DNA from: Xanthomonas sp. XNM01
GTDB taxonomy: Bacteria; Pseudomonadota; Gammaproteobacteria; Xanthomonadales; Xanthomonadaceae
Length of the DNA stretch: 64,000 bases
Assembly: GCF_014851915.1 (NCBI RefSeq)
Contig: NZ_JACVAP010000001.1
Coordinates: 1,488,001 to 1,552,000 of the forward strand
Direction of reading: 5' to 3'
Shown here: positions 61,284 to 64,000 of the stretch, piece after piece
How the letters are laid out: each line of letters opens with the position of its first letter
Numbering within the stretch: position 1 is the first letter of the stretch
Program-made: the position numbers and the translations under genes
The notes under the pieces: generated by a model
Told to the model about the DNA's origin: nothing
What the model saw: the letters and a program-made list of their open reading frames with translations, nothing else
Database searches by the model: none

Positions 61284-61694
61284 ATGTCCAGACTCCGTCC
61301 TGCACTGTGCATCGTGCCGCTGTGCCTGGCCTTGGCCGCATGCGGCGACCGCACCCCCGCTGCCGGCGACCCCGTGGCCGCACCTGCCACGTCGGCGGCC
61401 ACGCCGGCCGAGACACCTTCGGGCGACGTCAGCGGCGCGCCGGTTACCACCGAGGGTCAGGTCTACGACTGCGGCGGCAGGCCGTTGACCGCGCGCTTCG
61501 ATGCCGGTGCGGGGACGGCGACGGTGATGTTCGACGGCACCAGCCTCACGATGCGCCAGGCGGTGGCTGCCTCCGGCGCGAAATACACCGACGAGGCCGG
61601 GAACACGTTCTGGACCCGCGGCAGCAGCGAGGCGACGCTGGCACTCTCGGGCGCCCCCGACATCGCCTGCAGCGCTCCGGCATCGGCCGGCTGA
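61284..61694 (+). CDS. MliC-like lipoprotein
   Basis: A 136-aa lipoprotein from ATG 61284. The signal peptide ends in lipobox LALAA-C (Cys20), followed by an A/P/T-rich linker (about 22-58). The C-terminal domain fits the MliC/PliC fold: VYDCGGRPLTARFDAG, the strand VMFDGTSLTMRQAVAASGAKYTD and NTFWTRGSSEATLAL, with two Cys for a disulfide (YDC and IAC). MliC inhibits C-type lysozyme in the periplasm and protects peptidoglycan. Inhibitory activity here is inferred. Confidence 0.85.
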   Translation: MSRLRPALCIVPLCLALAACGDRTPAAGDPVAAPATSAATPAETPSGDVSGAPVTTEGQVYDCGGRPLTARFDAGAGTATVMFDGTSLTMRQAVAASGAKYTDEAGNTFWTRGSSEATLALSGAPDIACSAPASAG

Positions 61695-61752
61695 GCCCGC
61701 CAGCCGGGCAGGTCCGCCAGGCTGACCTGACGAGTTTCCAGGCCCATAACGC

Positions 61753-61778
61753 GACTGGCTCCCTTCGGGGAGCCAGTC
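61753..61778 (+). terminator. Terminator with TTCG tetraloop
   Basis: GACTGGCTCCC (61753-61763) and GGGAGCCAGTC (61768-61778) form a perfect 11-bp stem closed by a TTCG tetraloop (c-UUCG-g in RNA), followed by TTCGTTC. It lies 58 bp after the MliC-like stop. The DUF1328 gene converges on it. Confidence 0.85.
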
Positions 61779-61819
61779 TTCGTTCGACCATCGAGCGGCC
61801 ACCGCGCTTGGCCGGCCGG

Positions 61820-61993
61820 CTAGGTGATCTTGCGGAAAATCGTCAGGCCGAGCACGAACAGGATGGCGGCGATCACCAGCGCGGCAATGAACAGGAATTT
61901 GGCGATGCCCATCGAGGCCCCGGCGATGCCACTGAAGCCGAGCACGCCGGCGATGAGGCCGATGACGGCGAAAATGATGGCCCACTTGATCAT
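61820..61993 (-). CDS. DUF1328 (YtjA-like) small membrane protein
   Basis: A 57-aa protein from ATG 61993 with AGGAG at 8 nt. Two hydrophobic segments (about 2-24 and 32-52) are joined by GIAGASMG, matching DUF1328: [20 protein letters not shown] and [16 protein letters not shown]. It is a small inner-membrane protein, often stress-induced; function unknown. Longer frames to 62557 are shadows. The gene ends near the TTCG terminator on the other strand. Confidence 0.9.
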   Translation of the reverse strand: MIKWAIIFAVIGLIAGVLGFSGIAGASMGIAKFLFIAALVIAAILFVLGLTIFRKIT

Positions 61994-62647
61994 GCGTGAT
62001 GCTCCTGGTGTTTCCCTGTCCTGCCGGATTGGCTCCGTGAATGCTGGACGCAGCGTCGTCCGCGCAACGTGAACGGGCACACGTCCTACACCACGCGCAC
62101 GCATCGCACTGGCCAGAGCGTGCCGAGACCGAGCACCCGCTGGAAACCGGGCAGTTGCCCCCCTGATCGACCTGTCCGAGTGGCGGTACGCGAGCTTCCC
62201 GCGCGCCGGCGCTTCCGCGGCGCGGTGCTCGACGTGATCGACGTGCCGCTGGGCGGTGGGGTTGGCGAAGACGTCCGGGCCGACGCGTTGTTCGTCTCCA
62301 GCATCGACAGCCAGGCCGCCTTGCAGCGTGCCGACCGGTCGGCACGATCCGGCGTCGCAGGCGCAGGATCGGATGATGGCGGAGGCGTTCCACGCGGCCG
62401 CGATGGCCCGCGACGGACGCGCAGCCCCGCCGCCCAGGCGATGACGACGCCTTCGTGCTGGCTCCGGATGGCGACGACATCGATGCCGTCCGCCACGGCA
62501 ACGCGCGGGGCGGCGCAGCGCCGCCCCAGTCACGGTCGAGTTCTGAATCGCAGCCACTGGCTGGCCGCGACGCTGCGGCCGGCGATGCCGCTCTCCGCCC
62601 GCACGCCTGCATGCCGGCGAAGCGAGCTTCGCCCTTGACGGCCGGCT
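61994..62647. other. Long intergenic region (654 bp)
   Basis: No convincing gene. Two hairpins are visible. GGGGCGGCGC and GCGCCGCCCC form an odd palindrome at 62507-62527. GGCGAAGC and GCTTCGCC form another at 62616-62633, just beyond the stop of the oxidoreductase gene at 62648. Some frames between 62170 and 62440 have a less shadow-like composition and might be gene decay, but I cannot identify a family. Confidence 0.5.
62616..62633 (-). terminator. Terminator-like hairpin after the oxidoreductase gene
   Basis: GGCGAAGC (62616-62623) and GCTTCGCC (62626-62633) with a 2-nt spacer, 14 bp beyond the stop at 62648 on the minus strand. No T tract follows. Confidence 0.5.
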
Positions 62648-63565
62648 TCAGGCTTCCTCGAGCAGCGAGCGATGTGCGGCAACGCCGGCCAGCGTACCGG
62701 CGGCGATGGCCAGCGGCGCGCTCTGCATCGCGGTCGCCAGATCTCCGGCCGCGAACACGCCTGGCACGCTGGTGCGCTGCAGGGCATCGACCCGGACGAA
62801 CGGGCCGAGCGGTCCGGGCTCGGTGTCGCAGCCGAGCTGGCGGTACAGGTCGCTGGCCGGCTCGCTGTGCGGCGCAGTGAACATCGCCGCGAGCGCGACC
62901 TCACGGCCATCGGCCAGGCGTGCCGACCGCAGTGCGCTGCCCTCGCCTTCCAGCGCCACCACCGGCACATGCTCGATCGTCACGCCGCGTCGCTGCAGCG
63001 CAGCGGTCTGTTCGGCATCCGGCAGATGCACGTCCTGGCTGAAGTAGGTGGTCGGCCCCCACTCGGAAATCAGCAGCGCCTGGTGCGGACTGGCCATCGC
63101 GTTGCCCAGCACCCCCAGCGGCCGGCCGGCGACCTCGTAGCCGTGGCAGTACGGGCAGTGCAGGACCGTGGCGCCCCAGCGCTCGGCCAGGCCCGGCAGC
63201 GGCGGCAGGAGGTCGCGGATGCCGGTCGCCAGCACCAGCTTCCGGGCGGTGACGCGCGTCTCGTCGTCGCAGCCCAGCACGAATCCGCCGGCCTGCGCGT
63301 CGGCCGTCACCACGCGTGCGGTGCGCAGCGCCACCGTTGGATAGCGCAGCAGCTGCTCACGGGCCTCGCCCATCAGCTGCGCCGGCGGTTTCCCGTCGTG
63401 GCCGAGCACGCTGTGGGAATGCGCGGCGAAGCGGTTGCGCGGCTGCGCATCGTCGAACAGCAGCACCCGCTTGCGGGCCCGCGCCAGCATCAACGCGGCC
63501 TGCAGTCCGGCGAAGCTGCCACCGACGATGGCCACCTCGCAGGACGATTCCGATGTCGTGTTCAT
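62648..63565 (-). CDS. Thioredoxin-reductase-like NAD(P)/FAD oxidoreductase
   Basis: A 305-aa flavoprotein of the thioredoxin-reductase group (TrxR-like/AhpF C-terminal fold). The N-terminal FAD motif is VAIVGGSFAGLQAALMLA (about residues 11-28). The redox-type CPYCHGYE motif lies near residue 136, and VFAAGDLATAMQ closes the FAD site. The TrxR active site CxxC is present as CPYC. The ATG follows CAGGAG. Substrate is probably a small redox protein or disulfide. It lies downstream of an Rrf2-type regulator on the same strand, which is a likely controller. Confidence 0.88.
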   Translation of the reverse strand: MNTTSESSCEVAIVGGSFAGLQAALMLARARKRVLLFDDAQPRNRFAAHSHSVLGHDGKPPAQLMGEAREQLLRYPTVALRTARVVTADAQAGGFVLGCDDETRVTARKLVLATGIRDLLPPLPGLAERWGATVLHCPYCHGYEVAGRPLGVLGNAMASPHQALLISEWGPTTYFSQDVHLPDAEQTAALQRRGVTIEHVPVVALEGEGSALRSARLADGREVALAAMFTAPHSEPASDLYRQLGCDTEPGPLGPFVRVDALQRTSVPGVFAAGDLATAMQSAPLAIAAGTLAGVAAHRSLLEEA

Positions 63566-63704
63566 CCATCACTCCTGATCCGGCCGGGCATGGCGCCCAC
63601 GGCGGATCATACGAAACTTCATTTGTTACATAAAGGGACGAGCGGTATCCGAAGGTGCTCTTCGTTCGGGATCAGCAGGCCACGCGCCGGACCGCGAGGA
63701 TCGA
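63566..63704 (-). promoter_or_regulatory. Promoter region with near-palindrome CTTCAT-N7-ATAAAG
   Basis: Between the Rrf2 gene and the oxidoreductase gene. CTTCAT (63617-63622) and ATAAAG (63630-63635) are inverted with one mismatch in six, spaced 7 bp, in an AT-rich patch. It lies about 50-70 bp upstream of the oxidoreductase start. It is a candidate binding site for the Rrf2 protein. Function inferred. Confidence 0.35.
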
Positions 63705-64000
63705 TCAGTGCCGGCCGTCTCCGGCGACGACGGCGGCGTTTCCATCGGACCACAGGGCGTCGAACTCGGCCGCCAGATCGGCCAGGGTCACCTGCGCCAG
63801 CCGCGCTTCGAGCAGGCGCGCCGCGTCCTGCAGCGCGCCGTCGATCGCGGCGTTGACCACCTTCTCGACGCCGCAGCTCGGAGTGGGGTGTTCGTTGCCG
63901 AGCGCGAACAGCACCGGGCCACCCACCGCCTGATGGATGTCCAGCAGCGTGACTTCGGCCAGATCCATCGCCAGCGTCCAGCCACCACCGTGGCCACGCG
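63705..64000 (-). CDS. Rrf2-family transcriptional regulator, partial
   Basis: The frame is open from base 64000 (window end) to a stop at 63705, so only the C-terminal 97 or so residues are visible. The segment GHGGGWTLAMDLAEVTLLDIHQAVGG has the Rrf2 pattern (GGxxLA...IxLxDIxxAV). It continues with GNEHPTPSCGVEKVVNAAIDGALQDAARLLEARLAQVTLADLA. A single cysteine (SCG) is present where Fe-S types have several, so this may be an iron-sulfur-free, redox- or ligand-sensing member (YwnA-like). The N-terminal wHTH lies outside the window. Confidence 0.85.
   Translation of the reverse strand, partial: RGHGGGWTLAMDLAEVTLLDIHQAVGGPVLFALGNEHPTPSCGVEKVVNAAIDGALQDAARLLEARLAQVTLADLAAEFDALWSDGNAAVVAGDGRH

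Overview
The window is GC-rich, densely coded gammaproteobacterial DNA. It most resembles the Xanthomonadaceae/Lysobacteraceae (Luteimonas, Lysobacter, Pseudoxanthomonas, Xanthomonas). I infer this from the gene families (DUF6164, DUF6165, DUF2789, DUF892, the glg/tre layout, paoABC with XdhC and MocA) and from base composition. The genus cannot be fixed by reading alone. I see no tRNA, rRNA, CRISPR array, insertion sequence or phage gene.

Layout: (1) 1-268, the end of the window cuts a small secreted protein. (2) 435-8405, minus strand: a complete kdpFABC-kdpDE operon for high-affinity K+ uptake and its two-component control, preceded by tandem repeats that look like a KdpE operator. (3) 8893-12021, plus strand: a membrane-anchored AraC-type regulator, a secreted NTF2-like/DJ-1 fusion and a RidA protein. 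(4) 12347-24710, minus strand: glgA-glgB-treZ-malQ-treY-DUF2934-glgX, a glycogen and trehalose operon whose genes mostly overlap by 4 nt, followed upstream by an orphan OmpR-type response regulator. (5) 26299-38009: an accessory, stress-flavoured stretch of small genes. It holds a secreted 71-aa protein, a PQ-loop protein, an alpha/beta hydrolase, small hydrophilic proteins, a DUF892 (YciE-like) ferritin-like protein, N/Q-rich proteins, a KGG-repeat (YciG-like) protein, an SDR, an isochorismatase-like hydrolase, a 5'-truncated cydB next to an intact DUF2474 gene, and an HWE-type sensor kinase flanked by two single-domain response regulators. (6) 38678-47353: a zinc alcohol dehydrogenase, a periplasmic-type molybdenum aldehyde dehydrogenase (paoABC) with XdhC and MocA maturation genes, and a divergent cupin/LysR pair. 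(7) 47461-57009: housekeeping genes including an FKBP, a flavoprotein, ridA-thpR, an HPF-like factor, motAB, an LEA-like lipoprotein, a transglutaminase-TPR protein and an S4 protein. (8) 56107-58494: an ECF sigma / anti-sigma-like / DUF4097 operon with a divergent mini-gene carrying an ECF-type promoter. (9) 58598-64000: small MscS, a DksA-type zinc finger, DUF2789, YjdM, an MliC-like lipoprotein, DUF1328, a thioredoxin-reductase-like flavoprotein and a truncated Rrf2 regulator.

How they work together: Kdp supplies K+ under limitation or osmotic stress. The glg/tre operon makes, branches and debranches alpha-glucan and converts it to trehalose. The stress island, HPF, MscS and the ECF module fit the same theme of desiccation, osmotic and stationary-phase survival. 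That functional link is inference from gene content. The most unusual points are the cydB remnant with its intact DUF2474 partner, the HWE kinase with two convergent receivers inside the small-protein island, the NTF2/DJ-1 fusion next to a membrane AraC protein, and the ECF-promoter-like mini-gene.
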